Origin: Dicaeum eximium
Lineage: Eukaryota; Chordata; Aves; Passeriformes; Dicaeidae
NCBI GenBank assembly: GCA_013396995.1
Contig: VWZP01003839.1
Location: forward strand, 2,689,342 to 2,753,341
Length of the DNA: 64,000 nt
Reading direction: 5' to 3'
Of this stretch, positions 48,501-62,203 are shown one piece after another. Made by a program: the position numbers and the translations under genes. The first letter of the stretch is position 1, and every line of letters starts with the position of its first letter. The notes under the pieces are model-generated. The model was not told where the DNA came from. It saw only the letters and a list, made by a program, of their open reading frames with translations, and made no database searches.

Positions 48501-51500
48501 GGAAGGAAAGCGCTTGTGCAGAAGCAAAGGTAGAGGGAGTTATGGCAGTTTGTAGCATAGCTAATTTTTACCATTTGTTTAATCTGTTACTAAGGGTCAT
48601 TTGTCAAACTGTGGCTGCTGTTCCTGCTCCTCCTTCCCTTGTTCACAGTAATGAACAGCCTGGGAAAAATTATCCCCTTTCCAAAGGATCAGCAAAGAGG
48701 AAGAGTTGATGATAATGGTCCTGAGAAGCGAGGCAACTGTGCATGGGTCACTTCCCAGGACACAAAGGCTGTCTGCACACTCTGCACCCAGGAAATGAGG
48801 TTAATCAACACCTGCTCACAAGGACAGTGAAAAGATCTTCCTCATGATGATGCTGAGACCAGGATCTTTGCTGCTTGTTTCCTGAGTAAAGTGGCTGGGC
48901 AGTACTGAGCAATATGTTGGGTGACTGTCTCCACAAGACTTCAGAAATTGGTGGGAGAGTTGCTCCTCAAGGAAGACTTGGGCCTTGTATTACTTAGTAC
49001 AAAACTGGCATGTCACTCAGCCAAGGGACAGAACAAGAGGCAAACACAGTGGCAGCATGTTATACAACATTCTCAAGGTAGAATCAAGTGATGGGCAGCA
49101 TGGTTTGTGGGACCTCTTGGTGAGAAAATTAATAAAACTGTCCAGCTAGAAGACTGATAGTTAAGTAACTGGTAGTGTATCAGATATTTAAGACTTAGCA
49201 ATCTAGCTTTTTCCCTAGCTTTTTTTCTTTTTTTTTAATCTAGAAAATAGCTTTGTATATTTAGTTTGATCTTCACATTTTAGATCCAATTATTTTATCA
49301 GTACAAGCAGGTGGGTCCATCATTTTAGAAAGGATGGAGGGACATTTCCTGCAGCTGAATAATAAATGTGCCACATTAAATATCAATAGTCAAACTCTAT
49401 TTTTAAGAAGGTGTTTGATTTTTGCCTGGTACATTTTCACTTGACACAATAGAAGTTGTTGATGTCTTCTTTGCATGTAACAAAAGAGTATATGGTGATT
49501 AAAGAGCCATGACAGTAACAGAGTAAAAGTCAAGTCAGGAAATAGGATAAACACTTCAGCAATATTATGGAATCTGTTAAAAGGAAGTACTCTTCAAAGA
49601 GGGAAAGTTAAGTTAGCATGCTAGTCAAAGGATCAGTGGTCCTACAGACACTTGTAAGGCTTGCAGACAGGTGTTCAGTTTAATAATCAACACTAGTTTA
49701 ACTAAAGATTAGTTATTTAGGTGTTGGAATGATCATCTCTCTCCCAGAGTATCTGGCTTTGTGAGGATAAAGTGTGGTTGGGAGATCTTGCCTTTTTTCA
49801 CATATGAAAAGTAGGGTATTTTTCTTTCAAGAAATAAATTTCTTTAAATTCTTTTCTTCTAAATATAAAAAATAGAAAAGTATTAACTAGTAAAAACCAA
49901 TGGCTGCCTTCTGATGTGAATCTTGGACATTACTCAGTCCTCCAGCATCTCAAGAGGGACCCGAATGAGGGTTCACTCTGTATCATTGACCAAATTCTCA
50001 GCTTCCTGTATTTCCAGAAAAGCAACCTGACTGAGTCATGCTATGCCATTTCTTTGCTTTCTACTACTGGACCTGCAGTCTTTGTTGATCTTAAATAGTA
50101 TGCAAGGAGACCGGAAACAGAGATTATTCACCCAAATATCAACCTGACATGGAAGTGATCTCAGGCCTTTCTGCTTAGCCATAGCAACAAGCTGAATGTC
50201 CTTATTCCCTTTCAGGAACTAGTTAAACTATGTCCTAAAAATACTTCACTATTGTGCTTGCATTTCTTCTTTTGGAAAGGTCTTTCCTCATTGTTTGGAT
50301 CATTGGCAACCTGCTTCTACTTTTGCTAATTTTATTCATGGCCACTTAGCATTTGTTTGTTCATGTGCCAAGTTACTTTTTAGCTTAAATAGTTTTTTGC
50401 ACCTCCCTCAGGTTTACTGCTCCTTGAAGTATTTGGACTCAGCAGTCACATCCCCTCTCAGCCATTGTTTTGCCAAGTAAAAATAGCTGATTTCTTCAAT
50501 TCTCTGGTAAAATCGATTTTTTTTTTGTAAGGACACCAAGTTGCAGAGCAACAGTCATAGATAATTGCAGCCAGAGCTAATGACAGAATCTCCCTGTGCT
50601 AAAAAAAAGTAGGTATAACACAATATGGCTCATGGCCAAGGCCAGCATTTTGAAACACAGACACTAAAGTCTTTATCTCCGGTGAGGCATGTAAGTAAAT
50701 GGTCTCTTACACCAACGTGATGAGAACTTCAGTTGTCCATTGACTTCAATGTCTAAATAAATTTCTGTTTAACTAATGTCATGAAATGCTAAGCATCAGC
50801 ACCAGTGTTTCTCTAATTATTGGCATTTTCTATTCTGTTTCATTATGTCCACACACACTGATCAGAAGCATCCACATCTCACTAGAGTTATGGGTCCTGA
50901 CACCTCTCTGGGGTAAGCAGATGTCATTTCTCTCTCCATATATACTAACTGAAATCAAAGAAGCCTTAGAGAATCCCACAATAAAACAGGGAAGGGCAGA
51001 GGGGCATTAAGAAGAGTAAAAAAAAAATAGCAAATTAGTAACAAAATTTTACAGAGGCAGGTGCAAATCTGCTGATTATCGTTATGCTCTCAGACAAGTG
51101 GCCAAGGCACAATCCTGGTAGGTAGTCCTAAAAATCCTAAAATCCTATGGCCATTAGTACATGACACAGTCACAGCTTCTCCCACGAGCCAACTTAAATA
51201 ATACATATTTAATGTGTTGACATGTCCAGTGGGATGGGGACCCAAACAGAAAAGAGAGGCCCAGAGCATCACACTGTCTGGGGAGACATTCAAATTTTAT
51301 TTCAGACATTAGCAACACTTCAGGTGACTGGCTTGTGATGAAAGAGAAAATTTAACCCTGCCTTGCACAGTGGGTTATTGCAGCACTGGTGGAAAAAGTG
51401 TCCCACTTTCATAGTTTTAGACATTAGTGACAAAACATCTTTCTGCTTGCTGCCTGAATTTTACCCTTAAAGCCTGCTTGGAGCTGAATAATTGTTCTAG

Positions 51501-53989
51501 TTCAGCTTTACCTTTTGATGTTACTAGATTCAGCCTATGGAAATAGGGAAAAAATCTAATTCTTTCATGTATATTTAAACCTATATCTATACCTGAACAT
51601 TTAAAATGCCACCAGAATAGACAGATAGAAGACGCTGAAGTGTTCACAGAGATCTTCCTGACTGGATTTTATACTCTGGCATGCTTACTGAATCCAAAAT
51701 CCAACAACTGAGTAAAGAATGTGTAACTTAAAACATATATGTGAACTCTTTGGCGCTCTTTGTTTGCTCTTTAATCACACAAGGAGTGCTTAAAGTTCAC
51801 TTTAAATTCAGAGGTGAATGGCCCAGCATGTTTTGAATCACGAGTGTGAGGCTCAGTTTCTGTGTAATATCATCATCTTCGCTGCCTATTGCTGCATGGT
51901 CAGCTTAAAAATTAAACCTCAGGCTACATTTCCCAATGAAGACGGGTTTAATTTTGCTAATATCAGATAACAATATAAACTGTAAACTTGGGACAGGTTT
52001 ATTCCATATTTCAGAAGTTTATTAACCCAGTTTGATCTGAGGTGAAAGTCTACAACAAAGAAAGCTGTAGCCTTGTGGTAAAATTCTGCCCTGTTTGCTG
52101 TAAGAAATTAAAATTTAATTTTAGGAGGAGAAATTATCTTCAAGAGTTTTTAGAAGCCTTTATGAAAGACTTTTACATACTCAGGCATTTAGGAACTTTT
52201 ATAAGTTTGATCTCCTATAATTTTATAAATGTGCTTTCTCTTCAGGGGTAGCTATATGTGAAGGAATTTAGACCTCACTTACTTGATAGAAGTAAGTTTA
52301 AGCCACAGTAAGGGGCCTTTGCATGAGACAGGAGGATGTCCACAAGCAGTCCAAAAGCACACAGTATGTTTGAGGGTGCTCTGTCAGAGAGTTTTGTGTT
52401 TTGAGGCCAAATTTTGCCAACTTCAGTTGTTCTGGTGTCTTACATGAATTCTAGACTAAGAAACCTAAATACAAATGCTCACCAAATTATTTCAATCTAG
52501 TTTTTCAGAGAACATCTTTGCCTTTTACAGGGCAGTGGAAAGAATTAAAGGAGGATTAATATTTAAGAAATCCATTCTAAGAAAGAAATTAGGTGTCTGT
52601 AAGCTGTCTGTGGCATTCCAGGCTGACAGGGATTTGGGGGAAATTTGTTTAGAAATATGTCTGCTGCTAGTTTGTCAGTCTAAACTCTTTCCCCATGTCC
52701 TACTTTTTGGAGACCCGTGAGCGTTAGCTTGTGCGGGAGAGGAGACACAGCTGCACATGGTTTTCAATCAGATTTTAATGTTTCATGTGCTGCTCTGAAG
52801 TCTACTTTTAAAAGTGTTTTGTCCCCATTTCTTTGCCCTCTGACCCACAGAGAGGCCTGGCTCATGAACCCTTGCTCCCTACAGTGGATTTCCCAGCAGA
52901 AGAAACAGTCACAGGTCCTACGGGCCCGGCATTGCTCTGTTCAAATAAAACAAAAATCCAGCCATGAGATACATAGGAAGCAGGTCAAGCTTTTAATCTT
53001 TCCAGAGAGCAGGAGGCTGAGAAGAGCATCTATAAGTCATTAAATCTTCAATTTTCTGCCTTTCCTTGAGGCTTCCCCTCATTCCCCTTGGGACTGTCAG
53101 GGAAATCAGACTCACCTCAAATGGTTCATTCGCTCAGAGCAGGAAAACTGCAGCAGAAAAGGCAGCAAAACCCTGGAATAAATCCTCCTCTCAGATAGCC
53201 AGGCAAAATTTGCTGAGAGTTGTAAGTCCTATGGCAAGCTGGCTTCTTGCCATGAAGAAGAGCAACCCAAAGCCACCTGCTGTGCCAGTGACATAGCTGT
53301 GGTGGCCCAGGGTGCCAACACCTCCTGCAACAAGGCGCTGCTTTTCCCTGGGGTGTCTGCCCATCACCTGTGTGGTGCTGGTAGCTCTCAAAGGCATTTC
53401 TTAGCAAACTTTAAGCCCCTTGAACACTGCAGGGCAGCCACACCAGGAGGCAGCTCCTCACCACTAAACTCCCCATACACTGATGCTTGTTTGCAGCCTG
53501 CACTGAAACCTCTCCCACTGCTGCTTTAGCTTGTTGGGTGTGACAAACAAGAAGGCAGTCACACATGAAGAGTAACCCACCTGCAGTGTGGTCTTTGAGA
53601 CTTCTGCTCTGCCCTGCCTGGTCAGAGCAAGCATCTTTTCACTCCCAGCCAGCCTCTGCTGCTGCTCCTCAGCAGTCCTGTGGGATCCAGTTCAGGTGGG
53701 AGGAAAAGGAGCTGAGACACCAGAGAAGGGAGAAGTGGGAAGAGTGGAAGAAGCCCAAATGATAAAGTAAGATGGAAAACATGCTGCTGGCATTTCAGGG
53801 CTGGTGAGGGTGAGCCTGCAGAAGCAAAACACTAACCCCTTCTCCTGTATCTGCCCTAAATGGGAATGTGCTGGTAGATCCTAATAAAGAGGGTCCAGGC
53901 TAGGTCTCCTTACTTGATACTTGGTTAGACATATGCAAGTGACTTACCATGGGTAGACAGATTCAAAAGCTAAAAGCTATCACACACAT
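45526..53989. other. Unique non-coding stretch
   Basis: About 8.4 kb with no recognised gene or transposon. Short TG-rich sequence occurs at 46.41-46.46 kb. Open frames are all short and none shows a known domain. The 52.7-53.8 kb part is richer in open frames on both strands, again without family resemblance. Confidence 0.55.
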
Positions 53990-54036
53990 ATCACAGAACA
54001 TTTGAGTTGGAAGGGACCCACAATGATCATTGATGA
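53990..54036 (-). mobile_element. Small CR1 3' tail remnant, minus strand
   Basis: ATCACAGAACATTTGAGTTGGAAGGGACCCAC followed by AATGATCATTGA matches the extreme 3' end of CR1 (reverse complement, CACAGAAT octamer type). Only about 50 bp remain. Confidence 0.8.
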
Positions 54037-56851
54037 AGCTGGATAAAGCTCTGCTGTTTCTTAAGAGTGCCACACAATCTGAAGTATTACTGTGCTTTCT
54101 CAGGGTCTGCTTGGGCTGCCATTGCTTTTTCTTCTACCTGCCATGCTGTGATATCTGAGGCTCCTTGGAAATACAACTGCCCTGCTGACAGAGGCCCTGT
54201 TCTTCCAGACAGGGATCAGGCACCCTCTTACCTGTCTTTTCACAGCCACAGGAGAAAAGCTGCAGTTTCCCCACGCTGTTGAAATTGAGCTACGCCAACC
54301 CATTGTTCTCAATGGAGTCCCAGACCAGAATCCTTCCATCAGTCTTGACTGACTTTTTTTCCCTGCAGGTAATGTTGGAGCAGCACACCAAGTGCCATTG
54401 AAACCAAATCCCCTGGGTTTGGAGACTCTACATAGTGAGGGAAGGCTGCTCTGCTACTGTGCAACAGAAATACCTGAAAGACAGACTTTTTTTTTGCCAT
54501 TAATCTCATTATTTCATTTCTAGACACCAGGGTTTCACCTCCTGATCTCTTTACATTCTCTGGGACCACATCTTCTTTTTGCTGCTTCTTGACTGGCATC
54601 ATCTTTGCTTCTGCTTTTTGAGTTTATTTTCAACTGGGCTTGTGATCCTATTTTATTTCCCTACCTTCTGTGAGGTGACTTCAGTTACACCTTGAGCTGC
54701 AGGCACAACCCTTTGGTGTCCAACTTACTTCCCTATCAGGGTTTCTCCATCTGTATTGTACTCAACATTTCTGGCTGCTCCTTTGTCTCTCATTTGAGCT
54801 GTCTGGCAGAGCCAGAATGACATGCACTGAGTGTTCTCCACCATAATGCTCCACTTTCCTCCCTCACTGATGTTAACTTCCCAGCCACTTCCTTTTGCAT
54901 TTCCACTGTCAGATGTTATTCCTCTCTCTCCTCCTTTTTCATCACCCTGACTTGCTACTGGAAACTGTTGGGTATTTTCTTCCTTTCCAGCTCTTTATTT
55001 GCTTTCCTTCCTGTGCTTATTGTGATGTCCCTTGCCCAGAAATTCATTAACTCTTGCTTTGCTCTTCACCATTTTTTCCTATCTGCATTGGAAGTACTTC
55101 ACACAGAATGTCTCTACCAGCACCATCTTTTCCTCAGGCATCACTCCCCATGTGAATCTCCCAGACTCTCACTGGCACCATGGGGTTAGGTCAAGTCGCT
55201 TTTGTCTTTTTCCTTGAAGCTCCACATAGTTTCCCTCCAGGCAACTTCCTTGTTTTTGCTTCATCTCATTCCTTGTCCTTTCTGAAAACCTCAGGATTTC
55301 CCATGGCTGTCCTCATGCACATTACACTCTTCTACACTTGATATACTTAAAGAACCTTCAAGATTTGTGTATTCAAATTTCTTTTTGGTCTTACGGCTTG
55401 GAAGCTTACCTTCAAAAGAAGTCTGGTGTCTCTGCTTCAGGAGAGGTATCCTTCAGGAAGATGAGCCTTTTAGAAAAATACTTAATATGGTATGACTTCC
55501 ACTGTAAATGCCAAACATTCAAAACTACAGCATTGCTGTATTGAAGGTCCACACTGTTTTGGTTTGGTCTCAGATGCTGGGTAAACACATGGTTCAATCT
55601 CCATTGTACCCCTGCTTTGTGCTGCTAATAATCCATAAAAGAAAGAGAGCTGTGCCTCCCATCCCTTCACTCCAGATGCTCACCCAGTCATATCCATTGC
55701 TCTCCAAGGGTGAGGGGCCCCATTCTCCTACAGATAACAATTGCTGTTTATTACTGGCAAATACCATTTAGCTAAACCAGGAGCCTGAGGAAAAGCAATT
55801 TTAGGTCCACTTCCTAGATAAGAAAGAAAATTCCTTCCTGTTACAGATTCCATAAAAGAGAAGGAGGCAACCTGCAGAGTCTGATAAAGTGAGCCCTCTA
55901 TTTCAGCTCTGGCTGTGGGCTATGTTAGCACAGAAGACAGGCAGCTCACGAAAGTTTAATGCAAGAGACACAGAAGAAAGAAAATTATTTGGCTCTCCCA
56001 CTCCCCTGAGGGGAACCGTCTTTGTTTTCTAGAACTGAAACTGCAATGATATCCTTGATGATCCCTCTGCAGGGATTGTAACTTTCTGATTAAGTCACTT
56101 GGGAGCAAAAGCACTTAAGATTTCAGATTCTCCTGGCCAGTTCTAAGATACTTTTTGTCCCTCACCCAAGTTTCTACAACCATAGGTGTTTGCTCAGAGA
56201 AGGGGGTGAAGACTCTCTTTGGCCCCACAAGGTGCTCCTCCAGGGGCAGACATACAAGCCAGGGTGGCTCCTGGCTCTTTGGCTGCCCAGCTATGCTGGC
56301 ATGCACAGGTTGAAGGTTTGGGTGCATGTGCCATCTGACAGTGTAAATAAATACAATATTAACTCATTTGCATGCAAGGACACGGGCATAAATGCTACCC
56401 TCTAAGAATCATCCTGGAACCCTATGGGTCTCACATCATAAATCTTTTTGGAAAGCATGTACTCTGCTTCCTTGCTGACACTGGTGCTTGTATCATTGTT
56501 TGTTTTACTTTGCTTTGAGCTTAATAATTGGCAAATCCTGGAGAGGCAGCTGGGCCGACTTGCTGTGCGCCCAGGCAGTGAGGGGGATGCTGCTGAACAG
56601 AGATACATTTCTGTCAGGGTGATGCCTTGCTTGAAAGGCGGTGACAAGTGGTACAAGAGTGGGAAATGTGTTTTCCAGATACCCAGAACTAACCACTTTC
56701 CCCACTTTCTTTTTCAGGTTTTCTTTCCATCTGGTTCATAGGTAGAGCTGTGTACATCAATACACACATGAATACAGCGGGTGTTTGTTTACCAATCTTT
56801 GCACAGGCAAACCTTCAGACCATTTGTTTTAATTTTTTTTTCTTTGTTCAG
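54037..56851. other. Unique non-coding stretch
   Basis: No gene recognised. The 54.6-55.3 kb part is pyrimidine-rich on the plus strand. A splice-acceptor-like tract ends in CAG near 56716. Confidence 0.55.
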
Positions 56852-57181
56852 AAAGATGAAGGGAAAATGTTCCCACATGTGGATTTTGCAGGAAATGGGA
56901 AGTGGGTGACAGTGACCGGGGCTGTGACCTGGCAGACCTCGCCGTCTAATGTAACGCGATCTCATGGTGCTTGGGAGAAAAAAGGGAAGAGAAGTCTAGC
57001 CCTGGGACTGCAAATCACAGATCGTGATGACAAGAGGGGGCCTAATAAAACTCAGCACCCTTCACTTCTAAATGAAATGAGTGGGGAGGGGGAGTGGGGA
57101 GAGGATAATTTATTGCCTAAAGATATCCCGGGGTATTGCATTCCTAGAAATGCCTTTCACTGCCCCATAGATTTTCAGTGA
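56852..57181 (+). other. Exon-like open segment, unrecognised
   Basis: A strong acceptor-like sequence (a T-rich tract ending TTTGTTCAG at 56851) is followed by 109 open codons and a TGA at 57179-57181. CpG is higher than in neighbouring DNA, with seven or more CpGs between 56910 and 57020. The predicted peptide begins KDEGKMFPHVDFAGNGKWV and includes NVT and NKT sequons. I recognise no domain. It could be a 3' terminal exon, a lncRNA exon, a conserved non-coding element or chance. Confidence 0.2.
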
Positions 57182-58019
57182 TGGAAAATGTGAATACAGC
57201 TTTGAGCAGTTAAGGTCTTTATTTGAATTAATTAGAACAGCTATAACAACAGAATTTAAGCAGTGGAGGATGGAGAGAAGAAGACCTTGCATTGTTCATG
57301 ATGTCATATCATCCTCCAACAGCCACCTTCCTGAAGGACATCAGTATTGCCAGAAAGGAAAAGCTGGGATGTCCACGTGACTGGGATGGGATAAATGACA
57401 CAAGTTCATGATGCTGAGAAAACATGCCATGGCTCTACCTCTCCTCTGACCACTAATTTCTGACTTTGTGTTGAGGGTGCCACAGGAGCAAGTGAATTTT
57501 GCTGGATAAATTTCTGCTGGTGCTATTTGTTATCACGCAGGTCTTATTTTGCAATGATGGTGACGAAAATGAATTTGCTTTCATACATTTTATTGGGCAA
57601 GGATGGAGCCTCTCTAAACAAACTCATTTGACAGGAATGGGTGTACAGTTTAACAAGAGCTTGGCATGACAGGACATGGTAGAACTCAGGGGTCTCCTCC
57701 ATCCCTTTTTGGAGGAGTAGCTCTGCCACTTCTGTTTTCATTGTTTAATTTTGTTGGGTTTGGGAGGTTTTAAACAAAAACAAACCCACAGGAATAGACA
57801 AACTTTGGGAGCTTCAGAAATTCTGCTGATTCAAGTACTTGTGGTACCAAGATACTGACATCTCTTTGTAACTGCAAAAGCAGGTTGCAAGCAACAAAAA
57901 CATGAGTCCTCACACAGGACTGCAAACTTCTTTCTAGTTGAGCTGGAAATGCACATATTTTCAAAAGGATTTTGATAGCTCTACTTCGGGATCTAGAATA
58001 TTTTTAATTAAATTAAATA
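57182..58019. other. Unique non-coding stretch
   Basis: No gene recognised. The start contains TTTGAATTAATTAGAAC, which could extend a conserved element covering the preceding exon-like segment. Confidence 0.5.
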
Positions 58020-58230
58020 GAAGAGACGACAGAAAGGAAAATTCATTAAGAGGCTTTTTTGTTTGTTTGATCTTAGTAGATGGTTAAGCTCAATTTTTAT
58101 TGACATTTTAGGCAGAGGCTCTTGTTTGTTTAATCTATCTCTCTGATTATTGTTATATTTCTGGTAGGGTGAACAAAGAATAAATTAAAGACAATGAAAT
58201 AAACAGAGCCAAGCGTGGCTGTGCCCTAGA
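58020..58230. promoter_or_regulatory. Candidate regulatory element with duplicated FOX-like site
   Basis: GAGGCTTTTTTGTTTGTTTGATC at 58050-58072 and GAGGCTCTTGTTTGTTTAATC at 58115-58135 are near copies 65 bp apart. Each contains a TGTTTGTTT forkhead-type core. An ATTATTGTTATA and GAACAAAGAATAAATTAAAG stretch (SOX/TCF-like) follows. This is motif-based inference. Confidence 0.3.
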
Positions 58231-61190
58231 GCCATCCCATCTCAATATATGAGAATGTGTTTCATCTCCCTCTCCACAGCAGAGATTTCAGGACTCAGCT
58301 GGCACCAATAAAGAGGTATCACACTGGGAGAGAGAGCTGTCACTCCCCTGGGCTGCTGTCTGCCCCCAGCCCCCTGTGCAGGGCCGAGGCAGGAACTGCA
58401 TCTCCATGGAGCACCTGGACATGTCCAGTATATACCCATTCCCCTCATCCTGCTCTGCTGAAGCTGCAGAGCTCTTTGCATGTCTTAGGCACAAAAGCTG
58501 TGCAGTTTCAGGGCTGTGCTTGGTACAGCAGACAGAGCAGCTGTTGAAAGCACAACTGGTTTCTGAATTACCTGTTACAATCTGCCCTCAGCAGGGCTCC
58601 CACCACTGCTGCTCCCCCTCTCATACAGCCACAGCTCCCATTCGCCTCTTTGCTCCCCTTGGCAATCCCCCACGAGCCACTATGGTAGGAAATATCTATC
58701 TATATATACATCTCTCACTCACAGGGAAGTGGGAAAGTTGCTCTTCCCCTCCTCCATCCTATTGTGCCAAGGACTTGGTCAGGTTGCTTCTGCTTTCTAC
58801 ACTTGGTAAAGCCCAGGTGTCCACCCTGCCATGCTGGTGCCTGCCTCTGCGCTCTGCATGGTTCACAAAATCAGCTGTCATCGTTTGCCTGGCTGCTTAC
58901 AGCATCTTTGGACTGTGTTGAGGCAGAGACAAATCCCTGTGCTTTCTGTGTATATTTTAGCCAAGTCAATGTGCTGTGGACTTGTCCTGGAAATCCAGGC
59001 CGACGGCTGGGGTTGAAGACTTTCAGTCTCTGAAATAGTTCATCTCAAGTTGATCCAAAGTGTTCAAAATTGCATCTTCTTTAAGTATCTTCTTTCAACT
59101 CTGAACACACTTATTCTTAATAAATCTTTTCTTTCCCTCCACAGAATTCCTGAGAATCAGCAACAGAATGAGTTACATGCATTTTACAAGTGAAAGACCA
59201 CATGCCAGCTGGTCCCAGATAGCCTTGATCCAGTACTGCAGTTAAAATATTAACTTTCCCAGCCTCCATTTAAGTTAGTGATATGTAAAGAAAACCCTCC
59301 TATGCTTCTCCCTAGGTGAAAAGCATATTAAATTTATCCAAAATCCATCCTCGCATTTGATATCATCCTGATGCCAGCAAAAAGAATAGAAAGAAAACTC
59401 TGTATGCTGTCCTGTTTACAGGCAGGGGATGTTCAGGGTTAGTGGAATCATACAGATATCAAAATACTCAGAGAGAATGAAGCAACAGGAATAAAAAATG
59501 AATTTTCAGAATGCAAAAAATTAAAAGACAATATGGAATTGACCCAGAAAATGCTTACTCATGGGCTGAACGTGATTAGGGTGGGATCCAGGCTGGAAGA
59601 GTTCCCACGAAAGACTAGAGCTTTTTTCAGAGGATACAGCCCTTGTTGCATTAGATATGTTCAGAGAAAATATATCAGTGTAGCAAGTAGTGAGTGAATA
59701 AAGAGATTCATATTCTCAGAGGATGAGCACCCAGGTGTAGTGAACCAAACATTGTTGAATTATTCAAATATGCTTAATCTGTGAGATTGCACCAGAAATC
59801 ACAGCAGTCAACCTTATGACGTTGTACGTCTTGCTTGAATTCAGAACTTAAAAAATACCTGGAGAACAGCCTCTCACACAAGTTTATTTGGTTTCCACTA
59901 CTGGCTGTAATCCAACAGGGTAGTAGCCACTGTGTGCTTGAACACTAAAAATACACTGGACTGAAGCAGAAGTCCCTGTCAGGTTGGGTTGATGCTGATC
60001 TGGGCTTGGTTCTGACCAGCTGGATTGGTGCTGTTGGTGAGCAGGGCAGTGTTTCTGAAAGAGAAGCTTCCATTGTAATCTATATTAGTGTCAAACTTCT
60101 TTGAAAACTAGCAGGATTCTTCCTGTAGGGGATACTATTACATTTTTAGTGTTGAATTTAATATTTAGTTTTGAAAGTGCACTTTGGTGTTATTATTACA
60201 TTTTTTTTAAGCACTTAATCCTGTGCCTTGCATAGGTGAATGTATTCCCTTCTCCTCCTGGATATTGGTGCACTACTTTGGGAGTACAAGAGCTGTTCAG
60301 AAATTCTGGGCAGCTGCAAATCTGTTCAAGAGCTGATATCCAAGTGCTGCCAGGGTGGAGTTAACATCTGATTAAACATTAACAGGGGGCTTGGTTCCAT
60401 CATTTTACAATGTGTAATCTGTGGCAAGTAAATGATAAACTGTTCTGGGTGCAGCCCTGGTTGCCAAGTACTTATATTTCACATTGTTACTCCCCAGAAG
60501 AAAAGCAAATAACTGTCTTTCAGAAGTAGATAGGCAGAAAAGATGCTACATATTGATTTCTTACTCTCCTAAAAGAAGCACAAAGATAACAACTGGACTG
60601 GAAAGTATATTGCCCAGTTCAGTACTTTCTATATATTTTTAAGACAACAGCATAAGGTGCTAAACCAGAAACAGGAGAAAGCTACCTGCCACTGTAGGGC
60701 AGAGCCTATAAGGCACTGTTTCTTATTTCATGAATCATACTGATCTTTCACCTTCTTCTTCTCTTCTCTGTTTGCTCCTCAACCAATATAACATGTTAAA
60801 AGATTGATCACAGCTTGGGCTGGCTGACCCAAAGTGCCAAGCTCCCAGCACAGCCACCCCTCTCTCCTGCCCACATTGCAGTCAGGCACTCCAGGTGCAG
60901 CTGGCACAGCACTTGGGGGGAACCCATGTGTCTTTGGGCAATGGCCATCCAAAGTGCTCTGGTGTGATGCACTGTGGTAACTCTGGCATCCTACATCCTT
61001 GCTGAGACCCTGGCTTGGTGGAGGCGGGGAGCAAAGACAGCCTGTCTTCTGTTTGTTCTCATGAGATAATTGTGATGACATTCAGGAAAAGGTTAAATAT
61101 CCATGCAGTAAAAAGGCACTTTCCAGTTATGCTGACTGGGACAGATACTGCACAGCCATTAATCTCCATGTTCCAGGCTGGAAGCTCATC
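58231..61190. other. Unique non-coding stretch
   Basis: No gene recognised. The 58.3-59.0 kb part is GC-richer with overlapping frames (181 codons at 58376-58921) and no known domain. Between 59.0 and 60.7 kb almost no open frame is seen. Confidence 0.55.
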
Positions 61191-61226
61191 ATGGGCAGAA
61201 GTCACTGTCTGCCCCCACTTCCCCAG

Positions 61227-61510
61227 AGTAGGATTGTGCAATCACCATCCGTGCTCATCATCCGAGGTGAGAGGAGAGGGCGTCACCTTCCTCTGAAGCA
61301 TCCGGCACCAGCTCCGGTCACTGGCAGGATGCTGCCTGAGGTGGACATGGCCGTGCTCCAGGATGGCAAGGATTACTCACCCTCCTCCGAGTTACAACAG
61401 CTGATGCAGCCAGATGTCACCTCTGGCCAGACCTACCCCTTCCCCATGCACGTATGCCAGGCTTACCAACACCTATCACCTTCCCAGCCCTCGAGGAGTC
61501 AAATCTTCAG
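61227..61510 (+). other. Exon-like open segment, unrecognised
   Basis: The acceptor-like tract CTGTCTGCCCCCACTTCCCCAG ends at 61226. The frame then stays open for 284 nt to a donor-like CAG|GTAATT at 61510/61511, and the in-frame stop TAA overlaps that donor. Third codon positions between 61320 and 61450 are rich in G and C, as in real exons. An alternative donor GAG|GTGAG occurs at 61266/61267. The peptide includes LPEVDMAVLQDGKDYS, which I cannot assign to a family. Conservation would decide the question. Confidence 0.25.
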
Positions 61511-61519
61511 GTAATTTTT

Positions 61520-62150
61520 CCCCAGTGTGGTGCCCTACTTCTTACAGGCATTGGAGTGAATTTGTTGCTATCACATCCCAAAAGTTCATGATCCTCAGTA
61601 TTCAGAGACTTCATGATGCAAGTACTTATAGACAGGCAAGAGGATGTGGCTGCAAAGCTGCATAAAATAATACACACTTCAGCACTGCTGACAGGTGCTT
61701 GCTTTCTGACCTAAATTTGAAATTACTTCATCCCTCTTTAATACGAAGATGTCTTATGCACTTCATTATCAGGGCTCTTCCTTTTTCTCCTGTTTGTATA
61801 TGCGTGTGCACATTTCTCTTGTCCTCTCTCACTCCTGTTTCTCTCTCCACCTCACATCAGTGTACACTGCAGACTTCCTCTCTCACTTTTATAAGCTGCC
61901 AGAAGTGAAGTGACCTGGTTACACACACAGATCTGAAAGCTGCCTCAGCAGTGTTTTTCCTCCCTTTCTGCAGCAGTCCTGGGCAAGCACACTGTCCACA
62001 GCCTGTCAGTGCATTTGAAGCAGGGGGGTTATGGTCTGCACCACAGTTCACCACCACAACTCACAGAGCTGACATCTGCAGTCACTCACTTGTGACAAGT
62101 TTATTAGGAAGATTGTAGTCACTGACTTCAGGCAGAAGCCATGGAAAAAG
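61520..62150. other. Unique non-coding stretch
   Basis: No gene recognised. A pyrimidine-rich CTCTC/TCTCC patch lies at 61.8-61.9 kb. Confidence 0.55.
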
Positions 62151-62156
62151 GCGATG

Positions 62157-62203
62157 ATATTATTGTTGTTGTTTTTGTTGTTATTAAAATTATTATTACT
62201 GTA
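62157..62203. repeat. ATT/GTT trinucleotide repeat
   Basis: Interrupted ATTGTTGTT and ATTATTATT units. The minus strand reads as an asparagine run in a spurious frame. Confidence 0.85.
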
